A DNA stretch of 57,548 bases from Mycobacterium sp. (lineage in GTDB: Bacteria > Actinomycetota > Actinomycetes > Mycobacteriales > Mycobacteriaceae): assembly GCA_021732005.1 (NCBI GenBank), contig JAKFVT010000064.1, forward strand, positions 1 through 57,548. The letters are read 5' to 3'. Shown in pieces: positions 33,679-41,761 of the stretch (position 1 is the first letter of the stretch; each line of letters opens with the position of its first letter). The translations under genes and the position numbers were made by a program. Below the pieces are notes generated by a model. The model made no database searches and was not told the origin of the DNA. It saw only the letters and a program-made list of their open reading frames with translations.

Positions 33679-33969
33679 ATGCCACAGCCGCAGCAGCTAC
33701 CTGGCCCGAACGCAGACATCTGGGATTGGCAGATGCAAGGCCTCTGCCGAGGTGTCGATTCGTCGATGTTCTTCCACCCCGACGGGGAACGTGGCCGCGC
33801 CCGCGCCCAGCGTGAGATGCGCGCCAAGGAAATGTGCCGGAGTTGCCCGGTGATCGCGCAATGCCGTTCACACGCGCTGGCTGTCGCCGAGCCGTACGGC
33901 ATCTGGGGCGGATTGAGCGAAGCGGAACGCGAGTTGTTGCTCAAGCGCGGAATTCGCCGGACCGCCTGA
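33679..33969 (+). CDS. whiB3: Redox-sensing transcriptional regulator WhiB3
   Basis: A 96-residue WhiB-like iron-sulfur protein. Four cysteines, Cys23, Cys53, Cys56 and Cys62, match the C-x29-C-x2-C-x5-C ligand set of a [4Fe-4S] cluster. The turn GIWGG follows at residues 74-78, then the basic C-terminal helix (LLLKRGIRRTA) that contacts DNA. WhiB3 senses O2/NO and controls lipid and redox metabolism with the primary sigma factor in M. tuberculosis. ATG 33679 was chosen because it begins MPQPQQLPGPNADIWDWQ and follows a GAGAGAGGGG; an upstream ATG at 33616 is in the leader. It is slightly shorter than the 102-residue M. tuberculosis protein. A strong hairpin follows 16 bases after the stop. 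Confidence 0.95.
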   Translation: MPQPQQLPGPNADIWDWQMQGLCRGVDSSMFFHPDGERGRARAQREMRAKEMCRSCPVIAQCRSHALAVAEPYGIWGGLSEAERELLLKRGIRRTA

Positions 33970-33985
33970 TTCCCAGCAAACATGT

Positions 33986-34020
33986 AAAGAGGCCCATCCC
34001 GATCCGGGGTGGGCCTCTTT
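33986..34020. terminator. Bidirectional rho-independent-type terminator after whiB3
   Basis: AAAGAGGCCCATCCC (33986-34000) pairs with GGGGTGGGCCTCTTT (34006-34020) around a five-base loop, 15 pairs with one G-T wobble. The A-run on the left and T-run on the right give U-tracts in both directions. It therefore can end whiB3 transcripts and the leftward operon that stops at 34022. Confidence 0.85.
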
Positions 34021-34021
34021 C

Positions 34022-34771
34022 TCACTGAGCGCCCGCTGCCAGCCACTGTTCGAAGGTCGTCGGGGCGATCCGCGCACCGTCGCCGGGAAGAAGGATATTG
34101 CCCGCCAACTCCTCGCCCAGCGGACCGGACCAGGACGGAACCAGCTTCACCGATCGGCCCAGAACGTCGTGGGTTCGCCGGGCCATATCGACCAAGTCCT
34201 GGGTTTCCGGGCCGACGACGTCGACGTAACGGCCCTGCGGCGCGCCCGCAGCGATCTCGGCAAGCACGGCGGCGATGTCGTCGGGCGCGATGGGCTGCAC
34301 GAGCAGCGGGGCGATGACGGCGACACCGTCCTGTTCGGTCCAGCTCGCAGCCATCGCGGCGAAGTCGTGGAACTGCGCTGCCGGGACGATCGTCCACGGC
34401 ACCGGACCGCCTTCCACCAGGCGTTCCTGGGTCCGCTTCCCCTCGTAGTGGGCGGTGCCCCCGTCGATCCGGTTGATACCCACGATCGACAGCAGCACGT
34501 GGTGGCGCACATCGGCCCGTTGCTCGGCTGCGAGCAAGTTTGTCGTCGTGGTTGCGAAGTACTCACGCGTCTCATCCGGGCCCACAGGAGGGGCGCTCAC
34601 GGCGTCCACCACGGCGTCGACACCCGCGAGCGCCGCATCCAAACCCTCCCCGGTGATCAGGTCGACACCCTCCGACCGGCTGATCCGCACGACGTCGTGC
34701 CCGTCGCGCTCGAGAACCGCGACGGTGCGAGCACCGATGTTGCCGGTTGCCCCTGCTACCGCGATACGCAT
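34022..34771 (-). CDS. NmrA-like NAD(P)-binding protein
   Basis: A 249-residue atypical SDR of the NmrA/NAD(P)H-binding type. The N-terminal dinucleotide motif is AVAGATGNIGARTV (Gly7 to Gly13), followed by ADAV-like VDAVVDAVSAPP and HHVLLSIVGINRI, as in YwnB/Rossmann proteins that lack the full SDR catalytic YxxxK. Later segments (PAAQFHDFAAMAA, PDDIAAVLAEIAAG) fit the NmrA C-terminal lobe. ATG 34771 has GGAGG seven bases upstream. It lies 61 bases after the CocE-type hydrolase on the same strand and may be the last gene of the leftward envelope operon, ending at the bidirectional terminator 33986-34020. Substrate unknown; similar proteins are often annotated NAD-dependent epimerase or redox sensor. 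Confidence 0.82.
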   Translation of the reverse strand: MRIAVAGATGNIGARTVAVLERDGHDVVRISRSEGVDLITGEGLDAALAGVDAVVDAVSAPPVGPDETREYFATTTTNLLAAEQRADVRHHVLLSIVGINRIDGGTAHYEGKRTQERLVEGGPVPWTIVPAAQFHDFAAMAASWTEQDGVAVIAPLLVQPIAPDDIAAVLAEIAAGAPQGRYVDVVGPETQDLVDMARRTHDVLGRSVKLVPSWSGPLGEELAGNILLPGDGARIAPTTFEQWLAAGAQ

Positions 34772-34832
34772 GGAAGACCTCCAAAGTCGAGAACGGATAC
34801 CTGACGGGTGGAACGCCGCCTCGCTTGCCTTC

Positions 34833-36470
34833 TCATCCCGGGATCACCGGGACCGTGAGCGCTGAGGCGCCCGGCCCCCAATGCACGACCGCACTCCCCC
34901 GCCGGCTCGGTGTGTACCGCGCGGGAAGGTGGCCGAACAGGGGGTTGAACGGTTCGAGATATCGCCCGGCGATCAGCAACCGCAATTCGTCGCCGGCCCG
35001 AAACAGCGTCGACGAGGCGCTCAGCGCGATGTCGGCGTCGACAACCTCGCCCGGTTGCAGCGGCGCGAGCGCGTCCAGGGAGTCCCGCAGCGCCAGCCGC
35101 AGCCGGCCGTCGGCGATCCGGTCCCGGCCATAGCCGTAGGACCCCTCGAACGGCACGTACTGCCCGTCGCTCCACTTTTCGACGCCGACGAACAGGTGCG
35201 CGTCGTCGGCGCCCTCCAGCGAGATCCGCAGCCGCAGGCTCATCGGACCGGTGAGCTCGACGTCGCGGTCGAAGCGGTGGGAGAACGCGACGGCTTGTCG
35301 GCGCAGCCGAAACGTCGCGGTGCCGACGGCCGTCGGCGCCGGCTCGCCCAGCGTTCCGTTGTCGCCGAGATGCATTGTGGTCCAGCGTGTCCGGTCCAGC
35401 GGCCACTCGTTCTCGGTGCGCACCGCGACCACGACATCACGACGTTCGCGGACTTCCAGTCGCACCCGCGGCAGCGCGGGTACGTCGAGGTTGCGCAGAT
35501 GACGGTCAAAGAACGCCGTCTGCGCACGCTGGGCCTCGTCGCTGTAGAACACGGCCCATTTCCCGCCGCGGTGCGTGTAGGCACTGCGTTCGGCCGAACC
35601 CGCCTGTTCGATCAGTCGCCAGGAGCCCTGGCTGTGCAGGTTGTGGTCGGAGAAGCTGGCGCAGGCCAGGATTGGCACCTCGATGCGCGCGAGGTCGGGG
35701 GTGATGGACTGCCACCACGCGTCGCGCAGCGGATGCCGGCGCCGCTGCTCGCCGATGTCGACCGACAGGCGGGCGACCCGACGAGTCAGGGTCTGCCAGA
35801 TCACCGAGAACCCGCGCTCGGGGACTCCGCCCGGTGTCATGAAGTCGCGGTATGCGTCGGTGAACCCCTCCCAGGGGCAGATTGCCGCGAGGTGCGGCGG
35901 ACGCAAGGCTGCCGACTTATATTGCGAGAGCGCAAGATACGAGACGCCGAGCATTCCCACCCGACTGTTGGACCATGGCTGCGTCCCGGCCCACTCGATC
36001 AGGTCATAGGTGTCGCGAGCCTCGTCGTCGGACAGCAGTGAGCCGGTCCCGTCGGAGGTGCCAGCGCCGCGCGCATCGGCGTTGATCACGACGTAGCCCC
36101 GCGCGACCCATGCCACCGGGTCTGGTGCCTCCCACCCGGTTTCACTCGAAATCTGAAAGGGCGAAGGCTGATTCATGATCCGGAACTGGAAGTTGAGCCG
36201 CCACCCTCGGCGCGTCCGGCGCGGCAGGGCATCCTTGCCGTAGGGGTGCACCGAGAGGATGACCGGGAACGGACCACCCCCGGGGGGACGATAAACGTTG
36301 ACGCGCAACGTGACTCCGTCGCGCATCCGGACGGCCACGTCGCAGTCCTTGAGCAGGTCGTCCGGCGCGGCCACGACGGTCACCGGAGGATGCAGGAAAG
36401 CCCGGATCCGGCGGCGGGCATAGGCCGCTGCGCCGGGCCGTCGCCAGGGCCGGTCGTATCGGGGCGCCAT
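34833..36470 (-). CDS. CocE/NonD family hydrolase
   Basis: A 545-residue serine hydrolase of the CocE/NonD (X-Pro dipeptidyl-peptidase S15) family. The alpha/beta hydrolase half includes FPVILSVHPYGKDA, the GYVVINADARGAGTSDG segment and nucleophile elbow GVSYLA with Ser177. Asp and His appear later in FSDHNLHSQGSW and YTHRGGKW. A C-terminal galactose-binding jelly-roll (about 350-545) completes the fold. ATG 36470 begins one base after the DUF4349 stop, so the longer upstream start was rejected. Family members cleave esters or peptides such as cocaine or cephalosporin esters; the natural mycobacterial substrate is unknown. No signal peptide is seen, so it is probably cytosolic, although coupled to genes for exported proteins. 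Confidence 0.87.
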   Translation of the reverse strand: MAPRYDRPWRRPGAAAYARRRIRAFLHPPVTVVAAPDDLLKDCDVAVRMRDGVTLRVNVYRPPGGGPFPVILSVHPYGKDALPRRTRRGWRLNFQFRIMNQPSPFQISSETGWEAPDPVAWVARGYVVINADARGAGTSDGTGSLLSDDEARDTYDLIEWAGTQPWSNSRVGMLGVSYLALSQYKSAALRPPHLAAICPWEGFTDAYRDFMTPGGVPERGFSVIWQTLTRRVARLSVDIGEQRRRHPLRDAWWQSITPDLARIEVPILACASFSDHNLHSQGSWRLIEQAGSAERSAYTHRGGKWAVFYSDEAQRAQTAFFDRHLRNLDVPALPRVRLEVRERRDVVVAVRTENEWPLDRTRWTTMHLGDNGTLGEPAPTAVGTATFRLRRQAVAFSHRFDRDVELTGPMSLRLRISLEGADDAHLFVGVEKWSDGQYVPFEGSYGYGRDRIADGRLRLALRDSLDALAPLQPGEVVDADIALSASSTLFRAGDELRLLIAGRYLEPFNPLFGHLPARYTPSRRGSAVVHWGPGASALTVPVIPG

Positions 36471-36471
36471 G

Positions 36472-37398
36472 TCAGCTGGGCGGGGCCTCGTCCTCATCGG
36501 GGGCACCGACCGTCGCGGGTTGTGGAGGCTGCACGGGTTGCGGCTTCGGCTGGCGGGCTTTCGCGAAGCGCACGATGAGGTAGACGATCACACCGGCGAC
36601 CGCGAGCACGGCCAGCCAGGGCAGCAGCAGACCGAACAGCAGCACCAGGTTGCCGGCCACGGAAACCAGCGTGTCCCAACCACGTTCGATCTGACCGAAG
36701 AATCCGCGGTACTCGGTGGGCGCGGGCCCACCGATCTCCTGGGCGATGAAGGTGACGTCGACGGTGCTGTAGTCGATCTGGTCGCCGAGCGCCTGTCGTT
36801 GGGCCCGCAGACTGTCGAGGTTGGCCTGACGTTCCGACAGAGCGCTTTCGGCTTTGATGAGTGAGTCGGGATCCTTGGCGTCGCGCATGATGCCGAGCAG
36901 CCGGTCGACCGATGTCTGCAATGCCGTGATCCGGGCGTCGAGGTCGACGCGCTGGGCGGTGACGTCGTCGGCGCTGACCTGGACGTGCTCGACGGTGCCC
37001 AGCGTCTTGAGTTCGCGCAGCGTCTCGTCGAGCTTGGCGGCAGGTACCCGCAAGACCACGGTCGAGCGAGCTCGTCCGGTGCCGGATCCCGCGTCCTCGG
37101 AACGGCTGTCGACACGGCCCTTCGCGTTCTCGACGATGACCGCGGCTTTGTCCGCCGCCTCCGCCGGGTGGGCCACCGAAATGGACATCGATGCCGTTTT
37201 GACCACATCCCGCTTGGCCATCGGGGGTTGGCCCGGCGCATCCTGCGGCATCGGCGCGCCGGCACCCTCCGCCGAACTGACCGACGGCGCGGGCCCGGTC
37301 GGCGGTCGCGGATTGGGTCCTGCGCACGCTGTGAGCGGGCTCAGCGCGGCCATGCCCGCGACGGCCAGCGCCGCTACCCGAAGCTTCCCGGTACCCAC
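36472..37398 (-). CDS. DUF4349 lipoprotein with C-terminal membrane helix
   Basis: A 308-residue DUF4349 protein. The N-terminal signal (LRVAALAVAGMAALSPLTAC) ends in a lipobox, with Cys25 predicted to be lipidated. A proline/serine linker follows, then the domain with AKGRVDSRSEDAG and STVVLRVPAAKLDETLREL. Next is a long heptad-rich helical stretch (ITALQTSVDRLLGIM to LDSLRAQRQAL, about 150-205), likely a coiled coil. A strong membrane helix (LVLLFGLLLPWLAVLAVAGVIVYLI) precedes a basic/proline cytosolic tail. So it may be held at both ends. GTG 37398 starts three bases after the upstream gene's stop, and one base separates its stop from the CocE gene: an operon. Role in envelope stress or sensing is inferred only. 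Confidence 0.85.
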   Translation of the reverse strand: MGTGKLRVAALAVAGMAALSPLTACAGPNPRPPTGPAPSVSSAEGAGAPMPQDAPGQPPMAKRDVVKTASMSISVAHPAEAADKAAVIVENAKGRVDSRSEDAGSGTGRARSTVVLRVPAAKLDETLRELKTLGTVEHVQVSADDVTAQRVDLDARITALQTSVDRLLGIMRDAKDPDSLIKAESALSERQANLDSLRAQRQALGDQIDYSTVDVTFIAQEIGGPAPTEYRGFFGQIERGWDTLVSVAGNLVLLFGLLLPWLAVLAVAGVIVYLIVRFAKARQPKPQPVQPPQPATVGAPDEDEAPPS

Positions 37399-37401
37399 CT
37401 G

Positions 37402-38073
37402 CTAGGCCGGCTCTGATTGCATGGATCCGAGGAAGTACGTCTCGCGCCCGGTCGGATAGCCGCCGCCGTCGGTGGCGATGTGAACGTGGTCGAAGTGGTT
37501 GGCGGTTTCGTTGCCGTAGTCGGCGGTCCAGCTGGGCGCCCCGATACCCGGGTAGAAGCCTTGGCGCCAGATCACGTGCAGCACACCCCATCGCTTGGCG
37601 TTCGCCAGGGCGAAGCCGGCGATCTGGTTGCCGAGCTCGATCCCCTCCGGGGTGTGATAATTCGGGATCATCACGTCAATGGCCAAGCCGTTGGGATGCC
37701 ACTTCAGCGGATCCTGCCGGTAGCCGCCGATCGTCTTGATCTCCAGGAACATCACGCTGATGGCGCGGGCCACCCAGATGGTGTGGATCTGCAGGCCTTG
37801 TTCGGGGGCGATGCCGCGCGGCAATGCCAATTGGAAGTTGCCGCCGGCGACGGGTGCGCTGGCGGCCAGCAGTTCCGCTTCGGTGGGCGCAGCGATGCGC
37901 GGCATATCGGCCGCGGCCACCGTCTGGGCGGCCGGCGAAACCGTCGGCGCCGCAACACAACACTTGGTTTCGGTGCTTTGGGCGTAGAACATCGCCCCGG
38001 CAACGGTCACCGAGGCCACCACGGCCAGCCAGCGACCTCGAGCGCCGGCGAACACGTTGACCACGAGCAGCAC
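37402..38073 (-). CDS. Secreted VanY/ARB_07466-type domain protein (peptidase M15-like)
   Basis: A protein of about 223 residues with an N-terminal membrane or signal segment (RWLAVVASVTVAGAMFYA) followed by an Ala/Pro linker. The domain has KWHPNGLAIDVMIPN and NHFDHVHIAT, the H-x6-D ... H-x-H spacing found in zinc peptidases of the VanY/M15 and LAS type. It is close to the ARB_07466-like C-terminal domain common in actinobacterial secreted proteins. Cell-wall peptide or peptidoglycan cleavage is the natural inference, but members of this domain family have few characterised activities. GTG 38073 was chosen; an upstream TTG at 38103 and further GTGs are alternatives with no clear RBS. It leads the operon with the DUF4349 and CocE genes, and diverges from the pucR gene. 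Confidence 0.72.
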   Translation of the reverse strand: MLLVVNVFAGARGRWLAVVASVTVAGAMFYAQSTETKCCVAAPTVSPAAQTVAAADMPRIAAPTEAELLAASAPVAGGNFQLALPRGIAPEQGLQIHTIWVARAISVMFLEIKTIGGYRQDPLKWHPNGLAIDVMIPNYHTPEGIELGNQIAGFALANAKRWGVLHVIWRQGFYPGIGAPSWTADYGNETANHFDHVHIATDGGGYPTGRETYFLGSMQSEPA

Positions 38074-38181
38074 TTTACTGTGGCCGAGGTTGCGATGGGG
38101 CAACCTTCGGCGAGCCGTTATCGGCCGTGGACGGCCCGCCGATGCGGCTACGCTGATTGATCGTCGGCGTGGGGAGAGTCA

Positions 38182-39702
38182 GTGGTCACGTTGGACCGGC
38201 TCGTCAATGTGCTGGGCAACTACGGGGTGCGGCTGCGGTTTTGCCCGATCTCGCGTTCGACGCAGTTGCGCAGCGTCGTTCTGCCCGAGACCGCCGGCGA
38301 CCGCATCGCCATCGGTGACGTGCTGCTGGCCGTCGGGGCAACGTCAGTGTCCGAGGCGGTGCGGTGGGCATTATCAGCCCATGCGCTCGTCGTGCTCACC
38401 CGCGGGGACAGCTCGACCGTCACTGTCGAAGGCGTCAGCGACCGAGTCGCGGTGCTGGTGGTCGATCCGTCCATGTCGTGGAGTGAACTCGCGGCAGTGG
38501 TCTACGGACTGGTTTTGGAGGGGCGGGAAACCGAGTCCGGTCGTGGCCCGACCGACATGTTCGGTCTTGCCGACAGCCTGGCGGCATCAACCGGCGGGGC
38601 GGTGACGATCGAAGATCAGCTGTCGAGGGTGCTGGCCTACTCCACAATGCAGCAGCACGCCGACCCGGCCCGACTGCAGACGATCATGAACCGTCGGGCA
38701 CCCGAGGCCCTTCGGGCCTTGTTCGAGGAACGCGGAGTTCTGCGGCGTTTGACCGACTCCGACGATCCGCTGTTCGTGGAACCTGATGCCGATCACGGCC
38801 TGACCGGGCGCATGGTGGTGGCGGTGCGTTCGGGACGCGAACTCATGGGATCGGTGTGGGTGGCGACCCCGGCGGCGCTGACCGGCGATGCGCTGATCGC
38901 ACTGACCGATGGAGCACACACGGTCGCATTACATCTGTTGCGTTCGCGCGCAAGTGCCGACCTCGAACGCCAGGTGGAGTCTGATCTGGTCACGCGGCTT
39001 CTCGACGGAAGTGCTGATGGCGCCGCCGTGGCCACCCGACTCGGCTTGCCGCAGAACATGTTGCGGGTCATCGCTGTGCAAGCATTCATCGGTGATCATC
39101 GAGATGCCGCCCTGCTCTTGGCATTCGAACGTGCGACCGCGGGGTTCGGCTGGTCACGGCCGGGCCGTAGCGCGCTGGCAGGCAACACCGTGTACACGAT
39201 TCTGCCGGGCGAGTCCTCCGCGGCGGCGGCACGCTGGGTGGGCGATCTGGCGGCATCATTGCCCGACAACACGACCGTCAAGGCGGGGATCAGTGGGACG
39301 GCCGGGGTGGTCGATCTGGTTGCCGCGCGATACGAATCCGACGAGTGCCTGGCCCTGCACGAGGCGGGTCCCGACAGCACAGCACCACCCGCCTACGACA
39401 CATCGTGGGACGACATTCTGCTGCAGCGATTGCGCACCGCTGCGAGCGCAGGACGCGCGCCCGACCGTGGACCCATAGCCGAGTTGCGCAGACACGACCT
39501 CGAGCACGCCACCGACTACATCCCTACCCTGCAGGCGTGGCTGGCCGCCCAGGGCGACCCTGCCGAAGCCGGACGGCAGCTCGGCGTCCACGAGAACACC
39601 GTGCGGTACCGGCTGCGGAAGATGAACGACGTCACCACGCTGCCACTCGACGACGCCAAAAAGCGCCTGGCGATGATGATCGAACTCGCCGCCACCGACT
39701 AG
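38182..39702 (+). CDS. PucR-family transcriptional regulator
   Basis: A 506-residue regulator of the PucR type. The N-terminal PucR-like ligand region (about 1-140) contains LRSVVLPETAGDRIAIGDVLLAVG. A central GAF/GGDEF-like segment follows, and the C-terminal helix-turn-helix (PF13556 type) reads EAGRQLGVHENTVRYRLRKM near 460-480. These proteins bind effectors such as purine degradation intermediates and regulate nearby catabolic genes. The start is GTG 38182 (MVTLDRLVNVLG). Its neighbours are the M15-like gene (divergent) and the Gre-like gene (downstream, after a 378-base gap), neither a typical catabolic target, so the regulon is unclear. A short inverted repeat lies right after the stop. 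Confidence 0.88.
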   Translation: MVTLDRLVNVLGNYGVRLRFCPISRSTQLRSVVLPETAGDRIAIGDVLLAVGATSVSEAVRWALSAHALVVLTRGDSSTVTVEGVSDRVAVLVVDPSMSWSELAAVVYGLVLEGRETESGRGPTDMFGLADSLAASTGGAVTIEDQLSRVLAYSTMQQHADPARLQTIMNRRAPEALRALFEERGVLRRLTDSDDPLFVEPDADHGLTGRMVVAVRSGRELMGSVWVATPAALTGDALIALTDGAHTVALHLLRSRASADLERQVESDLVTRLLDGSADGAAVATRLGLPQNMLRVIAVQAFIGDHRDAALLLAFERATAGFGWSRPGRSALAGNTVYTILPGESSAAAARWVGDLAASLPDNTTVKAGISGTAGVVDLVAARYESDECLALHEAGPDSTAPPAYDTSWDDILLQRLRTAASAGRAPDRGPIAELRRHDLEHATDYIPTLQAWLAAQGDPAEAGRQLGVHENTVRYRLRKMNDVTTLPLDDAKKRLAMMIELAATD

Positions 39703-39717
39703 CGATTGTCGCAATCG
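39703..39717. other. Small inverted repeat after the pucR stop
   Basis: CGATTG-TCG-CAATCG forms a perfect six-pair stem with a three-base loop immediately after the stop codon. There is no T-run. It could be an operator-type palindrome or a weak 3' structure; no function can be assigned. Confidence 0.35.
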
Positions 39718-39942
39718 AACAAACGGGGGACCGCCGGTTGTCCTGCCCGGGCAAGCGGCGTGGACCGGCGGCGAGCCACTGTGGAGTCATCAGCCGATGA
39801 CGAACAGAGGAGCGGTGTGAGGCGTAACCCCGTGACCGGTCGTCCGCCGGCAGAGCACCCCACCACGGCCACGTAGCCAACGGCGCCGTGGGCGTTCGAT
39901 CCGCAGTGCCGACTCATGACCACGCCCCACGCGGGCCCACCA

Positions 39943-39985
39943 GTCGTCAGGGGCGGCGCTGATGCCGTGGCCCGCCCCTGACGAC
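39943..39985. other. Strong 14-bp hairpin upstream of the Gre-like gene
   Basis: GTCGTCAGGGGCGG (39943-39956) and CCGCCCCTGACGAC (39972-39985) are perfect inverted complements separated by 15 bases. They lie in the 378-base gap (39703-40080) after pucR, 95 bases before the next start codon. There is no T-run. The rest of the gap shows no convincing open frame on either strand. Possible roles: terminator for pucR, or a structured leader/attenuator for the Gre-like gene. Confidence 0.55.
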
Positions 39986-40080
39986 AACCCTCAAGACGCC
40001 CCAAACATCCTCCGGCGCAGCTGGATTCACCCGCGGTCTATACGCGCGGCACCCCAGCGTCCAGTGAAAGGACCCATATC

Positions 40081-40548
40081 ATGACCAGCACCCAGCGTGT
40101 CTGGATCTCGCCGCAGGCCTATGAGCGGCTCCAGCAAGAGCTGACGACGTTGCAACGGCTGTCCGCTGCGGGAATGGCCGGCGCCGAGGGCGACGACAAC
40201 GCGGCGGCCGTCAGACGCGGGTGGCAGACCCGCATTCAACAGATCTACGACTTGCTGGTCAACGCCGTTGTCGGGGAGGACCCACCGGACGACGGCGTCG
40301 CAGAGCCGGGAATGGTGGTGACTATCCGATACGACGACACCGGGGACACCGAGACCTTTCTGTTGGGCGTGCGCGGTGCGGAGTTCGGCGACATGGAGGT
40401 GTACTCCGTCCAGTCACCACTCGGCGCCGCCATCGCCGGCGCCCGCCCGGGTCAGCGGCGAAAGTACAACTTGCCCAGCGGTGCACCGCTTTCCGTCACG
40501 GTACTCAAGGCGGTGCCGTACGGGATTCACGCGGACTTAGGAGGATGA
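40081..40548 (+). CDS. GreA/GreB-like RNA polymerase-binding factor (Rv3788-like)
   Basis: A 155-residue Gre-family protein. The N-terminal helical part (SPQAYERLQQELTTLQRL to RRGWQTRIQQIYDLL, about 10-62) forms the coiled-coil finger. The acidic tip reads GAEGDDNAA instead of the standard GreA tip with its paired Asp/Glu in an ENGDLSENAEY-like context. The C-terminal globular domain (about 75-155) has the FKBP-like GreA_C pattern, e.g. YSVQSPLGAAIAGARPGQRRKYNLPSG. This resembles Rv3788, which as I recall lacks cleavage-factor activity and inhibits transcription at the secondary channel. AAAGGACCC lies just before ATG 40081. The true cleavage factor greA is expected elsewhere. AGGAGG within its last codons sets up a following GTG (40550). 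Confidence 0.82.
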   Translation: MTSTQRVWISPQAYERLQQELTTLQRLSAAGMAGAEGDDNAAAVRRGWQTRIQQIYDLLVNAVVGEDPPDDGVAEPGMVVTIRYDDTGDTETFLLGVRGAEFGDMEVYSVQSPLGAAIAGARPGQRRKYNLPSGAPLSVTVLKAVPYGIHADLGG

Positions 40549-40549
40549 C

Positions 40550-40696
40550 GTGTCGACAGTCGGCGAACTGAACGCCATTCAGCGGTGGGAATCCGACGGC
40601 GGGTCGGTGCCCGCCGCGTCAAGCGGCTCTGGCGCGACCCTCTCTCAAGGGGCGATCAGCACCTTGAGCGCTTCACGGTCGGCCATTGCGCGGTAG
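40550..40696 (+). CDS. Small ORF coupled to the Gre-like gene, possibly a gene remnant
   Basis: GTG 40550 begins one base after the Gre-like stop, with AGGAGG at a good distance, and reads 48 residues: STVGELNAIQRWESDGGSVPAAS followed by a Ser/Ala-rich tail. The first half looks like a genuine gene start. The second half lies over the 3' end of the alcohol dehydrogenase gene on the other strand and looks like frame shadow. This suggests a downstream gene cut off by insertion or rearrangement at about 40620. No function recognised. Confidence 0.4.
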   Translation: MSTVGELNAIQRWESDGGSVPAASSGSGATLSQGAISTLSASRSAIAR

Positions 40697-41679
40697 CCGT
40701 CGGGAGTCTCGTCGAGTCCGATCACCCGGTCGAAAACCCGGCCGGGCTCAATGACGCCGTCGAGGATGTCGGGCATGAGTTCCTCGATGTAGGCACGGGC
40801 TGGTGCGGCACCACCGGTGAGGGTGATGTTGCGCATCATGGTGTCGAATCCCAGTGGGACGTTGCGGTATTGGGAGACACCGAGTCGGCTGACCGCGCCA
40901 CCGGCCCGGACGGCGCCCAGCGCGGTGACGAGCGACTGCTCGGTGCCGACGCACTCGATGACAGCGTGGGTGCCGTCGCCACCGGTCAGTTCCCGAATCT
41001 TCTCGACCGCTTCGTCACCGCGTTCGGCCACGACGTCGGTCGCACCGAAGTCTCGGCCCAGATCGGTCCGGTTGGTGTGGCGGCCGTTGAGGATGATCTG
41101 CTCGGCGCCGAGGCGCTTGGCGGCCAGCACCGCGCACAGCCCGACCGCGCCGTCGCCGATGACGGTCACCGACGATCCGGGCCGCACACGAGCGGTGACC
41201 ACGCCGTGGTGGCCGGTGCAGAAGACATCGGACAACGTCAGCAGCGACGGCATCAGCGCCGAGTCTTCGGCGACGGGAAGCTTCACCAGCGTGCCCTGCG
41301 CCTGAGGTACGCGCACCGCCTCGCCCTGCCCGGCGTCTACCCCGCGAGCGCCCCAACCACCACCGTGGCGACACGACGTCTGCAAGCCCTCGCGGCAGAA
41401 GTCGCAGGTGTTGTCCGCCCAGACGAACGGCGCGACGACCAGATCACCGCGCTGCAGACCCCCGACATCGGCGCCGACGTCCTCGACGATGCCGATGAAT
41501 TCGTGGCCCATCCGCCGTCCGCCGTCCTTGCGCGGCATGGATTGGTACGGCCACAGGTCGCTGCCACAGATGCACGAGCGGGTGACCCGCACGATGGCGT
41601 CGGTGGGATCTTTCAGGACAGGATCCGGGACATCCTCGACGCGGACGTCGCCGGCCTCGTACATCAGGGTTGCGCGCAT
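40645..41679 (-). CDS. Zinc-dependent alcohol dehydrogenase (MDR superfamily)
   Basis: A 344-residue medium-chain dehydrogenase. Catalytic zinc ligands are seen in CICGSDLW (Cys37-39 region) and MGHEFIG, and a structural-zinc-like set in CDFCREGLQTSC. The nucleotide-binding part holds VTVIGDGAVGLCAVLAAKRLGA, with GRHTNRTDLG after the second strand, which favours NADP or NAD depending on the residue at the strand end. Members are annotated threonine dehydrogenase-like or formaldehyde/alcohol dehydrogenase; the sequence does not fix the substrate. Transcribed leftwards, convergent with the Gre-like gene and its small ORF; its stop region overlaps that ORF. No partner gene is obvious. Confidence 0.88.
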   Translation of the reverse strand: MRATLMYEAGDVRVEDVPDPVLKDPTDAIVRVTRSCICGSDLWPYQSMPRKDGGRRMGHEFIGIVEDVGADVGGLQRGDLVVAPFVWADNTCDFCREGLQTSCRHGGGWGARGVDAGQGEAVRVPQAQGTLVKLPVAEDSALMPSLLTLSDVFCTGHHGVVTARVRPGSSVTVIGDGAVGLCAVLAAKRLGAEQIILNGRHTNRTDLGRDFGATDVVAERGDEAVEKIRELTGGDGTHAVIECVGTEQSLVTALGAVRAGGAVSRLGVSQYRNVPLGFDTMMRNITLTGGAAPARAYIEELMPDILDGVIEPGRVFDRVIGLDETPDGYRAMADREALKVLIAP

Positions 41680-41761
41680 GCTTCGACACTAGATCGCGGG
41701 TGATCGCTCCCGCCCGGCGCGTCCTCGGTCAACCGACCAGCGGGTTACCCATGCGCACGGC

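Noticed and set aside
39699..40004. 101-codon minus-strand frame in the pucR/Gre-like gap
   Set aside because: No RBS, no recognisable domain, composition like non-coding high-GC DNA, and it crosses the strong inverted repeat.
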